The notes under the pieces: generated by a model
Told to the model about the DNA's origin: nothing
Databases searched by the model: none
Seen by the model: the letters and a program-made list of their open reading frames with translations, nothing else
Part shown: positions 11,966 to 23,424 of the stretch, one piece after another
Numbering within the stretch: the stretch's first letter is position 1
Layout: each line of letters opens with the position of its first letter
Origin: Sorex araneus
Lineage: Eukaryota > Chordata > Mammalia > Eulipotyphla > Soricidae
Length of the DNA: 64,000 nucleotides
NCBI RefSeq assembly: GCF_027595985.1
Contig: NC_073306.1
Span: 80,762,599-80,826,598, forward strand
Direction of reading: 5' to 3'
Translations under genes and position numbers: made by a program

Positions 11966-14900
11966 AGCAAATACAAAATGCTGGATACACATCCTTCTCC
12001 AGAGCAGATGGGACATTCTTCAAGATAGACCACATACTGGATCACAAAACATACCTCCATAAAATCAGGAGGATAGAAATTGTGTCAACTATCTTTTCAG
12101 ACCATTATGCATTGAAAATAGAATTTAATCAAACACAGAAATGGAGAATCAAATCAAACACCTGGAAATTAAACAGCTCATTGCTGAACAACCAGTGGGT
12201 TAGAAGGGAAATCAAAAGATTCCTGGAAACAAATGAAAATGAGGACACAAGATACCAGAACTTGTGGTTCACAGAAAAAGGAGGTGTTAAGAGGAAAATT
12301 TATGGCTCTGCAAGAATTCATCAGGAAGGAAGAAAGGGCCCACAAAAATAACTTAACCTCCACAACTTAAAATCTTGGGAAATGACCAGCAAAAGGAGCA
12401 CAAATCAGGAAAGAGTAAAGAAATAATAAAACTTATTAGAGCAGAACTTAACAAGCTAGGATCCCAAAATATAGTCTGAAAGATCAGTGAAACAAAGAGC
12501 TTGTTCTTTGAGAAACAGAATTACAGGCTGATATCCCTGATGAACACAGTGTAAAGATCCTCAATAAAATACTAGTAAATAGAATCCAGTGACTCATCAA
12601 AAAGATCATACACTCTGATCAGTGGGATTCATCTCGGGGATGCAAGGATGATTTAATATTCACAAGTCAATCAACATAATACACCATGTCAATAAAAGAA
12701 AAGATAAAACCATATGATCTTTCAGTAGATTCAGAGAAAGCATTTGACAAGATCCAGCACTCATTCATGATAAAAACTCTCAACAAAATAGAAGTTGAAG
12801 GGACTTTCATCAATATAATCAAAGCCATCTACCACAAAATCATACAAGCATTATTCTCAATGGGGAAAAAACTAAAACCCTTCCTTCTAAGATCAAGCAC
12901 ATGACAAGGTTGCCCACTCTTACTACCTCTACTCAATATAGTACTGGAATTACTTGCTATAGCAATTAGGCAGGAAAAATATATCAAAAGGGCAGTTAGA
13001 TAGGAAAGGAAGATGTCAAGGTATTATTTGCAGGTGGCATGATACTATATTTAGGAAATCCTAAAGACTCTACAAAAAAGCTCCTGGAAACAAATATGTT
13101 TGCATAGTAAAGTGGCAGGGTTTAAAATCAATACTCAAACGTCCATGGCTTTCCTATATACAAATAGTGAAAGTATGAAAAGAGATTGTGCTTCAGAAAA
13201 TAAAGTACCCCAAAACCAGCTTAACTAAAGAGGTGAAAGAACTACACAAAGAAAACCACAAGACACTACTTCAAGAAATAAAAGAGGGCAGCATGGGATG
13301 TGTTTCCAGAGGGCAGGGATAAATGGAAACACATCCCCTGCCCATGGATCAGGAGGATTAACTTTGTCAAAATGGCAGTATTCCCCAAAGCATTATACAG
13401 AATCAATGCGGTCCCTATAAGGATACCCATGATATTTTTTCAAAGAAATAGATAAAACAATTCTGAAATTCATACGGAACAACAAATGCCCACAAATAGC
13501 TATAGCTAATGCAATCCTTGGAGAAAAAATGAAAGGCATCACCTTCCTCAACCTCAAACTGCACTACAAAACAGTAGTAATTAAAACAGCATGGTATTAG
13601 AATAAAGACAGACCCACATACCAATGGAATAGAGTTGAATATCCTGACACAGACTCTCAGATATATGACCACTTAATTTTTGATAAAGGAGCAAGAAATG
13701 TAAAGTGAAGCAAGGAAAGCCTCTCCAACAAGTGGCCTGGGAAAACTGGGCAGCTACATGCAAAAATAATAATAATAATTCAGACATCTCTCTTATGCCA
13801 GGCACAAAAGTCAGATAAAAATGGATTAAAGACCTCAATATTAGACATGAATCCATAAGGTACATGGAGGAAAAATGCAGGCGAAATCCTCCTTTGAACC
13901 TAAATGCATCTCCAAAGATAAAACATTGCAGACAAAGTAAGTGAAAGCAAAGATAAACAAATGAACTACATTAAACTAAAAAGCTTCTGCACCTCAAAGA
14001 AACAATGATCAGGATACAGAGACAGCCCACAGAAAGTGGGAAAAATTATTTGCCCAATACCCATCAGATAAGTGGTTAATATCCAAGGTATTTTAGGCAC
14101 TGGTTAATCTTTACAAGAAAAATACATCCAATCCCATCAGAAAATGTGGAGAAAAACTGAACAGAAACTTTCTCAAAGACCTGCAATTGGCCAAAAGACA
14201 TATGACAAAAATGCTTCACATCACTAGTCATTAGGAAGATGCAAAACAAAACAACAGTGAGATATCTTCTGTTTCCACAGAGACTGGCACACATCAAAAA
14301 GAACAAAAACAGTCAGAGCTGGCTCAGATGTGGAGAGAGACTCTCATTCATTGTTGGTGAGAATGCCGACAGGTCCAGCCTTTTTGGAAAACAATATGGG
14401 CATTCCTCAAAAAGCTATAAATTGAGCTTCCATATGACCCCATAGTACCACTTCTGTGAATATTACCCGGGTGCAAAAATCACACAGCAGAAATGCCATC
14501 TGCACTTCTATGTTCATTGCAGCACTATTCACAATAGACAGAATCTGGAAGCAACCGAGTTCCAGAGAACAGATGACTGGTTAAAGAAACAGAACAGTGG
14601 TACATCTACACAATGTACACTATGCAGCCACCAAGGAAAATGAAGTCATAAAATTTGCTAATAAATGGGTGGACATGGAGAGTATCATGCTTAGTGATAT
14701 GAGTCAGAAAGGAGAGACACACACAGAATGATTATACTCATTTGTGGGATATTTAAAATATATATAGTATGAGACTAATACCCAAGGATAGTAGAAACAA
14801 GGGCCAGAAGGTTGGAAACCTTCCTCAAGTGCTGGGGGAGAAGGCAGTTGGGGTAGGAGAAGGAACCGCCATGACAAAGATAGTTGGAAATAACCTACCT

Positions 14901-14978
14901 ACTGAGAGTAGGTAAAGGAACAAACATGATAACCTCTCAGTATCTGTATTGCAAACCTGAAAATCATCATGCCCAAAA

Positions 14979-14982
<4 letters not shown>

Positions 14983-15050
<68 letters not shown>
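14983..15050. repeat. (GA)n in L1 3' UTR
   Basis: About 34 GA units. The long open frames across it are artefacts. Confidence 0.95.
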
Positions 15051-15054
<4 letters not shown>

Positions 15055-15374
15055 CAGAGAAAGAGAAAAAAGTACCTGTCATAGACTGGGGTAGGCTGAT
15101 GGTGGGAAAGAGTAGTGGGAGAGAAACTGGGGTCATTAGTGGTGGGAAATGTACATTGGAGGAGGGATGAGTGTTGGAACCTTGTATGATTGAAACCTGA
15201 TAATGAACAGCTTGTAACTGTTTATCTCATGGTTAACCGATTAAAAAATAAATTAAAAAAATTATAAAACAATATATCAGATTAGAATAAGTCACAACTG
15301 GTATGTAAAGACACCAAAGAATGAAAGAGAATGGAGGGCAGAAAAAGTTATAACAAATTATTTAATTTATCTAT

Positions 15375-15535
15375 ATTTGGTTTAGGGGTCATGTCTGGTG
15401 CTCAGGGCTTAGTCTTGGCTCTACACAAAGGGCTCACTCCTGGAAGGTTTGGTAGACTATATGGGGTGCTGGGGGTTGAACCTGGGTGAACTGTGTGTAA
15501 GGTAAGTGCACCATCTGCTGTACTATTGCTCAAAC
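15375..15535 (-). repeat. Diverged SOR-type SINE
   Basis: Follows the L1 3' flank: GTGCTCAGGGCTTAGTCTTG to GTACTATTGCTCAAAC. Confidence 0.8.
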
Positions 15536-16905
15536 AGGAATTTTTTAGATAAAACACAGTCACTCAAACTCTTTGAATATGGTATCTAAGGGGAGACATA
15601 AAATTATGTGAATGTAAACTCCATCACTGAAAAATTAAAGATTATATGAATAAGGCAAGAAAAGGTCAATCTGAACATTCTTCTTTGACCACCACCAGCA
15701 AAATTTGTAAACATGAAATATGTGTATATGCATACACTTTGCATGTATATATGTTTGCATACAATGCATATATACCTTGGAAAAGTGAAAGTTAATTTTT
15801 TAAATATTAGTAGGAAACAGTTTATCAAGCAGTGCAATGATTAGAGGCAGATATTGCAGTTGCAAAAGGTTACATTTTTATCAGATTTTATAACAACATT
15901 CTTTGAAATCCATGTTTTATTGTTGTTTATTTGGTTCACAAATAAAATTGTAAAGATATTTTGTAAGAGAGAACAGAGATTTTTGACAAACACTCAGATA
16001 GGTCTACATTTTGGACTGGAGACAAGAATGACAGTTTTAAGTTTTCTTAGTGAGAGTTTTTAAGTTTTTCTTAATTTATCCGTTTATCACAACTACCCAT
16101 GGAATATGGATTTGCATGTTTTAAGTAACTATAAGAAACAAGAGAAAATATTATCATCTTCCTGAGGTTCTTTTATTAACAGTTGTTTACTTGGAGGACC
16201 TGCATTCCCAAGAGTAAGCTCTGGGATCCTACTAATGAGCAGAGAGAGAGGAGAGATGTGAGGAGGAGAGGAGAAAGAAAGGAGTGGAGAGGCCCTGGCT
16301 AGTCAAGGGTCGCTTGCTCTGCTTTTAGTGTCAGTGGAGACTGAAGAACCATGGGACCAGTAGTGTGTGTTGCGGGAGAGGCATATGGGTTAGAACCAAG
16401 GCTTCTAGTATACAAAGAATGTGTGCCAGCCCACTGAATTATCTCTTTGACCCAGCATTTGCAATTTTATATAAAGGTGAAAGACAGTTTTTCACTGGAT
16501 TGTTGTAGATTAAATACAGCTGGGTGAAGGTACATCAGACCTCCCCATTAGAAGCTTTCAACTGACCCTCTTTGACATATTTAATGTCTCTGATCCGATG
16601 AACAGTTCTAGAATCCTGGATTGAATTATTAGAAAATATACAGTACTTTGAAGCACATGGAGATGTTTACAAAGATTGATGGCATATTAGCTACAAAGTT
16701 AGTCTTAGCAAATATCAAAGGATTAATATCATAGATTATGTTCTTCAAACACAATGCAGTTAGAAATCAATAACATACTATTAGAAAATTCCATATTAGT
16801 ATTTTTGAAAACTTCCAAATTAAAAAATAATGACAATGAGTAAGAATTGAGAAAGGTTGTTTCATCAAATCACATTGAATGCAATTAAAATAACACTTAG
16901 GGAAC

Positions 16906-17030
16906 CTGGCGATAGCTTAGTGGTAGAGCAACTGCCTTACAAGAGTGAGGCCACAAGTTTGATCCCAGATAGTGCTGCACATGCCAAGCAATCCTAGAAG
17001 CACTGCCGTGTTGGTCCCCAGTGCCACAAC
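16906..17030 (+). repeat. Short tRNA-SINE (ID-like) with extension
   Basis: GATAGCTTAGTGGTAGAGCA and AAGTTTGATCCCAGATAG, a tRNA-like head with box A and box B. Confidence 0.7.
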
Positions 17031-17180
17031 AAATGTGTATGAACCTAGAGGATTGCAATCAAGTGAATATGAGCACCACATCTAACGTTTAACTCCTCTC
17101 AAGCACAGGCAGCCAAGCGTAGGAGACCCCTGGTCACCTCAACATCTCTAAAAGGAACAGGGGGAAAAGAACATAAAATA

Positions 17181-17372
17181 GGGCTGGAGCAATAGTGCAG
17201 CGGATAAGGCATTTGTCTTGCATGCAGCCGACCTGAGTTCAATTCCCAGCATCCCATATGGTCCTCTGAGCACCGCCAGGGGTGATTCCTGAGTGCAGAG
17301 CCAGGAGTAACCCCTGTGCATTGCCAGGTGTGACCCAAAAAGCAAAATAAATAAATAAATAAATAAATAAAT
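17181..17372 (+). repeat. SOR-type SINE with (TAAA)n tail
   Basis: Near-consensus copy ending CCCAAAAAGC, then about 7 AAAT units. Confidence 0.92.
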
Positions 17373-17537
17373 GAAATATGCAATATGTATCCAAAGTTAT
17401 AGAATTTGGATAAGTAAAGTATAACTACATACATATACACAAATACACACCCACACAAATGGGTCAAGATGATTTTATAGGCAAGTTCTACTACAGAATA
17501 TCCCACTATTTTGTTGTTGCTATTAGTTGTGGATGCC

Positions 17538-17625
17538 ACTCCTGGCAGATCTAGGGCTGGGTATCAGCCTAGAGCTTTACACATGCAAGGCATGTGCTCT
17601 ACCACTTTAGCAAAATCTCCAGCTC
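17538..17625 (-). repeat. Short tRNA-SINE (ID-like)
   Basis: ACATGCAAGGCATGTGCTCT, then ACCACTTTAGCAAAATCTCC, reversed. Confidence 0.6.
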
Positions 17626-18331
17626 AGATAATCTTACTTTCGTATACATTTTTAAATATATTGGCATAATTTTTATGCTGAGGCAAGAAAGAATTGAATT
17701 AAACAGGAAAATTGTTGCTCAAGTTCAATTACATTTTTCCAAGGAAAATAAACATTTGCTTTAATCAAATTATTATTAAATTGCTCAAATTAAAATAAAA
17801 ATGTAGTTCCATACATTCAAAATTAGGTATTATAAAACTAATCCAGCATGCACTAAAAATAAAACTAATTTTAGAAAATTCATTTATTTGAATCACTACA
17901 TTAACAACTAAAGGAAAAATACAGTCGTCTGAATACATTAAGACAATGTATTTAGAAAAATTTAATACAGATTAGTGCATCAACTCTGAGGATAAGATAG
18001 ATTGCATTATCTTGAATTTTTCTCAATTGAATCATATTAGCATCATTCTCTTGAGGGAGCACTTCTGGGATTGACTTTTACACTACTTATTGGTTGGAGG
18101 GAAAATAATAAGGCATTTAAAGTGTTTTTGCTATTATTATTTGCACCTAGAGAACTAGCAGATATGTAAAAAATAAATCCCTGGAGGTGGAACTAATAAA
18201 AATTAAAGGGTAAATAAAATACTCTGTAGTATTGTGCATTGGTTATATTTTCTTCTTTTTTTTTCATGTAGGAGTACTGCTATTTTTTCAGCCATTGATT
18301 AAGCTGATTGAATTGGACATGAACTCCACAT

Positions 18332-18720
18332 TTTTAATTTTTTAAAACATTTTTTATTGAATATTCGTGTAGGCCATTACAAAACTGTTCACAGTTCGTT
18401 TTCAATCATACAATGATCCAACACCCATCCCTCCATCAGTGTGCATTTCCCACCACAAACCTCCAAAACGCCCCACCCCCCCACCCCAGCCTCCCTCTAT
18501 GGGAGGCACTTTCCTTCTTGCTCTCTCTCCTTTTCCTTTTATGCATTATGGCTTGCAGTACAGGTCTAAGAGGTCATGTTGTTTGTTCAGGGCATTCAGT
18601 ATTTTTATCTGACAGTAAGGCTGGAGTAGCTTGTCAATTGGGTGGTCACTTTGGGGTGTGGATATGACTGCTGAGGCTTCTGGAAGTACAGGGAGGTGAG
18701 GGGGATGTGGCCTGCAAGCA
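18332..18720 (-). mobile_element. L1 3'-UTR fragment, antisense
   Basis: The motif ACACCCATCCCTCCA, typical of this genome's L1 3' end read in reverse, is at about 18421. A C-rich tract follows, then a module starting near 18640 that recurs at 37240. It is preceded by about 63 bp that also precede the next L1 tail at 19210. Confidence 0.7.
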
Positions 18721-18751
18721 AATAAAATTACACGATAGAAACTTTGAAATT

Positions 18752-18788
18752 ATTTCTTGCCAGATAAAATTTTTATCTGGCAAGAAAT
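18752..18788. repeat. Perfect 18-bp palindrome with 1-nt centre
   Basis: ATTTCTTGCCAGATAAAA (18752-18769) is followed after one T by its exact reverse complement (18771-18788). Confidence 0.97.
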
Positions 18789-18850
18789 TTTTATATATAT
18801 GTTATATAAAATTATATAAAATTTTATATAAAATTTTATATATATTATCA
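18784..18850. repeat. AT-rich simple repeat
   Basis: Repeated TATATAAAATT units directly after the palindrome. Confidence 0.85.
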
Positions 18851-19209
18851 TGTGTTATTAAATCTGAAATCTTAAATATCTTTCTGACTTACCAGTTCTG
18901 TTTTTCACTTAACTCTTTTAGGCTATTTAACAAATAATTAAAAATAGATCTAATAATGTCACATTTTAAAACTCTTTTATCATACTATTAAGAAATGTTG
19001 GTATCCTTTTAAAGCACCTCATTTCATAGTAATAAATTTTACATCTATATACCTCATTATAAATTTTGCTAGCCATATCCAATTAAGATTTTTTAAAAGG
19101 GACTTTAAAATTTTTTTATATTTTGTATTTTTTTAATTTAATAATGTAGGAGTACTGATATTTGTTCAGCCATTGATTAAGCTGATTGAATTGGGCATGA
19201 AATCCACAT

Positions 19210-20530
19210 GACTTTTTTTTATCATCGTGAGATAGAGTTACAAAGTTTTCTTGTTTGAGATCCAGCCATATAATGATGGAACACCCATCCCTCCACCAGT
19301 GCACATTTTCCACCACCAATATCTCCCCCCCTCTCCCATAACATCCCAGTCCTCAACCTGCCTCTATGGTAAATAATTTTCCCAATACCCTCTAATTTGG
19401 GGGCATTATGTTTTGCTCGAATTTTCCCACCACCATTCAAGCCTACCTGCCAGGGGCAGATGCTAGATAATTTATTTTCCATAGTTCATTTTGAATATCA
19501 TGAGAGCTTGTGTGGCCATGATTGTAAATTTCTAGATTGTAAATGGTTGGGTTCCAGAGACATCTCTGGCACTAATCCATTTTGGGATTCAATTGGGAGT
19601 CTATGGGCCAGGGCTGTTCGTGCACTTGGATGGCACCCGAAAGCACATTGTGGGTGTGACCAGCCAGTCTGCTGGGCAGGCGGGTACATGAGGAGGGACT
19701 GGAGATTTAGTCCTGAAACCCACATACTGGGGGGCCTTGCTTGTGGAATCTCTTGATCGCTGGGATTCCATCTGGAGTATGTGGGGAGAGCACACCTGTT
19801 CCATCTGGAGTGCTCCAGTGAAATTGGTTCAGTACGGGGCCCAAAGAGATCTGCAGCACTTTGGTGTCTTCCAGGACTCGCTCTTGTGTCTCTGGGCCAG
19901 GGCTGTTGGTACACTAAGATCCATATTACAAAATTTTCAGCAGGTTACAGTTGCAGTTGGCTCAAGGAGGTCACTGCTAGTGCTTCCATGTGCTTTGGGA
20001 AGTAGGGGGAGGTAGCCCACCCTAACTCTGAGAAAGCCTGGAGATTTTGGTCGCAAAACCCGCATTCCAGAATTTTCAGCAGATTATATCTTGGTGAGGT
20101 CTGTCCTGAGATGATGGAGTCAGGCCAGGGGGATGGCAGCGATTTTGGATTGTGGAAGCAAGTGGCTACTAGGGGCTCTGCTTGGGCGGGCCACCAGACC
20201 AACCTGCCCCCCTCCAATTTACCCCAGCCTGTTCAGCCATGCACAGGTCTGAGATTAACTGTGGTTTTTGATCTCTTTCTAGATTTATCTATGGGTCTCT
20301 GAGATAAGACCAATAAATGAGCTTATATAGCTGAGCTGAAAGTGGTTTGTGAGTGTGGCTCCCACATACCTAGCTTTTGGCCATTTAATTTCTTGGTAAA
20401 CTTGGCCCCAAGTTTTTGGGGTCTAGCCAAAGGCACAGAGGCAATTTTGGGGTATCAGGAAGGTTAAAGGCACCATCAGGATGCTGATGCACTTGCCCCA
20501 CAGGTACAGGTTGACCTGTTGGGGGCACCA
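19210..20530 (-). mobile_element. Composite L1 3' end plus lineage-specific module, antisense
   Basis: An L1 3' end (poly-T then the ACACCCATCCCTCCACCAGT motif at about 19280) leads into about 1.2 kb of moderately G+C-rich sequence. Parts of it are repeated internally: the AAATTTTCAGCAGG/AATTTTCAGCAGA motif occurs at about 19932 and 20072. The module reappears at 37240-37640. The long open frames here are not genes. Confidence 0.6.
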
Positions 20531-20672
20531 TACCCCCAGCTTTTTAAATTTTTATTGTATACATTGGTTGGCTAATGCAGTGTTTCTCAACCATTTATTT
20601 ATCAACCTCCCTGCCTCCATCCCATGGTATTTTACTATCCATCATATATATATGTCACTTATTATATATGTT

Positions 20673-20807
20673 AAATGGTTCTTGGGAAAAAAATCTTACG
20701 TGTATATATGTAAATATATTATTTTATTTATATATTTTATACACAGTTCTTTATATATGATCATGTATCATATATATGTATGATTTTCTCTCTCCCAAGA
20801 ACCATTT
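20673..20807. repeat. Imperfect AT-rich palindrome upstream of EPHX4 last exon
   Basis: AAATGGTTCTTGGGA at 20673-20687 is answered by its reverse complement, TCCCAAGAACCATTT, at 20793-20807. The imperfect arms are about 38 nt. A third copy of this segment lies at about 22983. Confidence 0.85.
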
Positions 20808-20931
20808 TCCTCATTTTTTCAGAAATATTTCCTTCCTTGAGAATGTATGGCTCAATGGAACATTATGGGGAAGGCGGGATGTAATTTTAATCTTTCCATG
20901 AATCTCAAGCCCATGTGTTCTGTCTTTCTAG

Positions 20932-21163
20932 CTGCCTGCCGCTCAAGCATCACATGGTGACCACTCCAACCCTTCTCCTCTGGGGAGAGAAAGATGCATT
21001 TATGGAAGTTGAAATGGCTGAAGTCACAAAGATTTTTGTTAAGAACTATTTCAGGCTAACCATTTTATCAGAAACCAGTCATTGGCTTCAACAAGAACAA
21101 CCCGACATAGTGAACAAATTAATATGGACATTTTTAAAAGAAGAAACAAGAAAAAGAAATTGA
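20932..21163 (+). CDS. EPHX4: EPHX4 last coding exon (catalytic Asp and His)
   Basis: This terminal exon carries the charge-relay acid in LLWGEKDAFMEVEM and the catalytic His in ETSHWLQQEQPD. The protein ends FLKEETRKRN with a TGA stop. Together the four exons in the window give about 204 residues; the human protein, as I recall, has 362. The acceptor TTTCTAG is at 20925-20931. The intron just upstream holds an imperfect AT-rich palindrome (20673-20807). The acceptor and the first 25 nt of this exon have an inverted copy at 22832-23034. All catalytic residues expected in this half are present, so the gene appears functional. Confidence 0.95.
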
Positions 21164-21660
21164 CTTTTCTGTATCATTCATGAGGGGTCTGTAATGAAAT
21201 ATCTAAACAATTTTAATTGTACAAGTTAAGCATTATTAGAAAACTATTTTAATAATGTGCTTTATCATAAATACCTTGAGAAATAGTGTTAAAAAAGATA
21301 AGAATTTGTGAACATGTAACAATACTAATTTTTTTGGTTGTATTTTGCACAGAAAAGCATCTGCCTTAAAAAGTATCTACTTCTACAAGATGGAAGTTGG
21401 GGAAAATGGCCCAATTTTGGTTTCTTGCTTTCTTTATCCTGTTAACATAAGGTGCCTTTTACAAATTTATATTAAAGATTAGCTGTGCCATATTAAAAGG
21501 CAACCCTGCAATGGTACAAATTTTGATTTTATTGTTCAGAAGTTCTTTTTACTTTTTTTAACCATTAAAATTATATTATCAAATTTCTTGGGTTTATAAT
21601 ATATTTATTAGCTGGAAGGAAATATGACTAGATCAATAAACATCTTAAAGTAAGCCACAA
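21164..21660 (+). other. EPHX4: EPHX4 3' UTR with candidate poly(A) signals
   Basis: This A/T-rich stretch without repeats follows the EPHX4 stop codon. It contains ATTAAA at 21471-21476 and AATAAA at 21635-21640, either of which could direct cleavage. The true 3' end cannot be fixed from sequence alone. Confidence 0.55.
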
Positions 21661-21897
21661 ATGCTACTTCTATTAGAAGGATTAATATGAGATGATGTAA
21701 AATTCTCATATGTACATATGTATTGTTAAACATCTCAAAGTAGGGAAACACTTCCATTGACTTATTTGCCTTATTTCTCTAACTAAGTTGGTGAGAGCAC
21801 TTGTAAATATGTAAGACTATGGTTCAGATCCTGGCACCACAAACTAAGAGAAAAAAAAAAAACAACATATAAATTATCTCGAGGTTAATTTTGGAAC

Positions 21898-22045
21898 CAA
21901 GAGATAGCTTAGTGGGATGAAGCATTTTCTTTGCATGCAGAAATCCTGGTTTCATCCCCTACATTGTCATGAGGGACCTCCATGGACCCAGCTTGGAGGT
22001 AAGCATCCCTGGGTGTGGTCTGTAAACCACACAAATAAATAAATT
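21898..22045 (+). repeat. Short tRNA-SINE (ID-like)
   Basis: GAGATAGCTTAGTGGGATGA head and (AAAT)n tail. Confidence 0.65.
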
Positions 22046-22049
22046 GGTG

Positions 22050-22222
22050 GGGCTGGAGGAATGGTACAGTAAATAGAGTCTTCCTGGCACTCAGCCAACC
22101 TGGATTTGCTCAATCCCTTGCATCCCATATGGACCCCCACACCCTGAGCACCCCCCCCAGGAGTGATCCCTGATTGCAGAGCCATGCATAAGCCCTGAGC
22201 ACAGCCAGGTGTGGCCCTACAA
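22050..22222 (+). repeat. SOR-type SINE
   Basis: GGGGCTGGAGGAATGGTACA to CAGGTGTGGCCCTACAAAAC. Confidence 0.88.
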
Positions 22223-22535
22223 AACAATCAATAGATTGGTGAGAAATTTAAGAAAAGAACCATTTGCCTCTACCTTGAAAAAAGAGTTAAAAACTGTTTT
22301 TCCTATGTATAATAAAGGTCAAACTTGTTGTATTTTGTTAACAGGCATCTAAAAATAAGAACCTGGTTCACTGTAGGGACTCAAATATTTGATTAACAAA
22401 TCAATATCTGATACACAACTAAGCACTATGGGAAAAATATGAAAGATGTCATTAGAATATGAAGTTTTTCCTTTCTATGAATACTCAGAATACAGTTAAA
22501 TCAAATAAGGGTTTGAATATAAAAGTGAGTACTAA

Positions 22536-22690
22536 GGGCCAAAGGAATAGCACAGAGGATAGGGCATTTGCCTTGCACATGGATTCCTGGGTTTGATCCC
22601 CAGTTATCTCATATGGTTCCCTAAGCACCACTAGGTGTAATTCCTGAGTTCAGAACCAGGAATAACTGCCTGAGCATTGCTGAGTGTCAC
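22536..22690 (+). repeat. SOR-type SINE
   Basis: GGCCAAAGGAATAGCACAGA through GAGCATTGCTGAGTGTCACC. Confidence 0.82.
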
Positions 22691-22698
22691 CCTATATG

Positions 22699-22815
22699 CT
22701 CTTGTTCAGGAATTACTCCTGGCAGGGCTCAGGGACCTTATGTGGTACGGGGAACCTGGGTTGGCCAGGTGCAATGCAAGAGGCCTATCTCCTGTACTAT
22801 CTTCACAGCATTGTA
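22699..22815 (-). repeat. SINE fragment, antisense
   Basis: TCAGGAATTACTCCTGGCAG through TCTCCTGTACTATCTTCACAG. It lies immediately left of the inverted EPHX4 duplicate. Confidence 0.75.
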
Positions 22816-22831
22816 TAATGTCTTAAATACG

Positions 22832-23034
22832 CATGTGATGCTTGAGTGGCAGGCAGCTAGAAACACAGAACACGTGTGCTTGAGACTCATGAAAAGATTA
22901 AAATAACAACCCCTCTCCACCCCATAATGTTCCATTGGGTCATAAATTCTCAAGGAATGAAATATTTCTGAAAAAATAATGAAAATGGTTCTTGGGAGAG
23001 ACAAAATACTACATGTATATGTATATATATGTAT
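22832..23034 (-). pseudogene. EPHX4: Inverted duplicate of EPHX4 intron end plus last-exon start
   Basis: The reverse complement of this stretch matches 20768-20956 at roughly 80-85% by eye. It includes TCTCCCAAGAACCATTTTC, the TTTCTAG acceptor, and the exon start CTGCCTGCC-CTCAAGCATCACATG. Only the first 25 nt of the exon are copied, so it is non-coding. Confidence 0.93.
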
Positions 23035-23267
23035 GAGACACAGTCACATCAATTGCTTTTCTTTACCATGGGAGACAACGGTAACATTGCTAAATCCTGG
23101 CTTCTCATAATCTACAACTGTGATAAAAATAAAATTGAGTTGGTGAAAGGAATATTTTCCTCACTGAGTTTAGTTTGATAACAAGACTGCGGAAGGTTTC
23201 TAAGAATTCTCATCATTGTATCCTAGCAACTTGTGTTTACTAATAAAGGCCCATTCTTCTATATACA

Positions 23268-23420
23268 TCATACTTAGGCCTCATAACATTGCAAGGTAAG
23301 GAGTATCATTAATTTATGTGTGGAAATGAAGTTGACCAGTCCCCTCACAGTGTTAAGTGTTAGAAGCAGGATCTTAACTATATCCATATAGTAGGAGAGC
23401 CATAACCTTTCCATTTGGTG
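23268..23420 (-). repeat. MIR SINE
   Basis: Diverged MIR core in reverse: CTCATAACATTGCAAGGTAAG, then GTTAGAAGCAGGATCTTAAC. Confidence 0.6.
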
Positions 23421-23424
23421 ATAT

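Larger units (their letters stand above)
10259..15265 (+). mobile_element. 5-kb degenerate L1 LINE
   Basis: This sense-strand L1 is flanked by 16-nt target-site duplications differing at one base (10243-10258 and 15266-15281), and its 3' end is A-rich. ORF1 remains at about 10730-11235, broken by stops. ORF2 starts at about 11423 with the endonuclease domain (FNVNGLNAPIKRHR, then LQETH). Pieces of the endonuclease end (SDHYALKIE) and reverse transcriptase (DSEKAFDKIQH) follow. The normal catalytic FADD reads FAGG at about 13027-13040, and frame breaks are numerous, so it is inactive. A (TG)n run (11934-11963) sits inside the endonuclease region and a (GA)n run (14983-15050) in the 3' UTR. Confidence 0.93.
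15540..18260. other. EPHX4 intron between repeats
   Basis: Apart from the SINEs at 16906, 17181 and 17538, I see only AT-rich sequence. A diverged SINE may lie at about 16345-16455. Confidence 0.5.

Noticed and set aside
11423-12904. Functional L1 ORF2
   Set aside because: Frames are broken many times, and the RT active-site motif is lost.
17099-17539. 146-codon frame on the - strand
   Set aside because: Its centre is a translated SINE (…FLGHTWQCTGVTPGSALRN…), a peptide that recurs at every antisense copy.
19397-20015. Overlapping open frames of 92-138 codons on both strands
   Set aside because: They lie in the composite L1-linked repeat and have no splice context, family match or start context.
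20481-20783. 100-codon hydrophobic frame next to the EPHX4 last exon
   Set aside because: It lies in AT-rich palindromic intron sequence; the composition alone yields Ile/Tyr/Phe-rich peptides.
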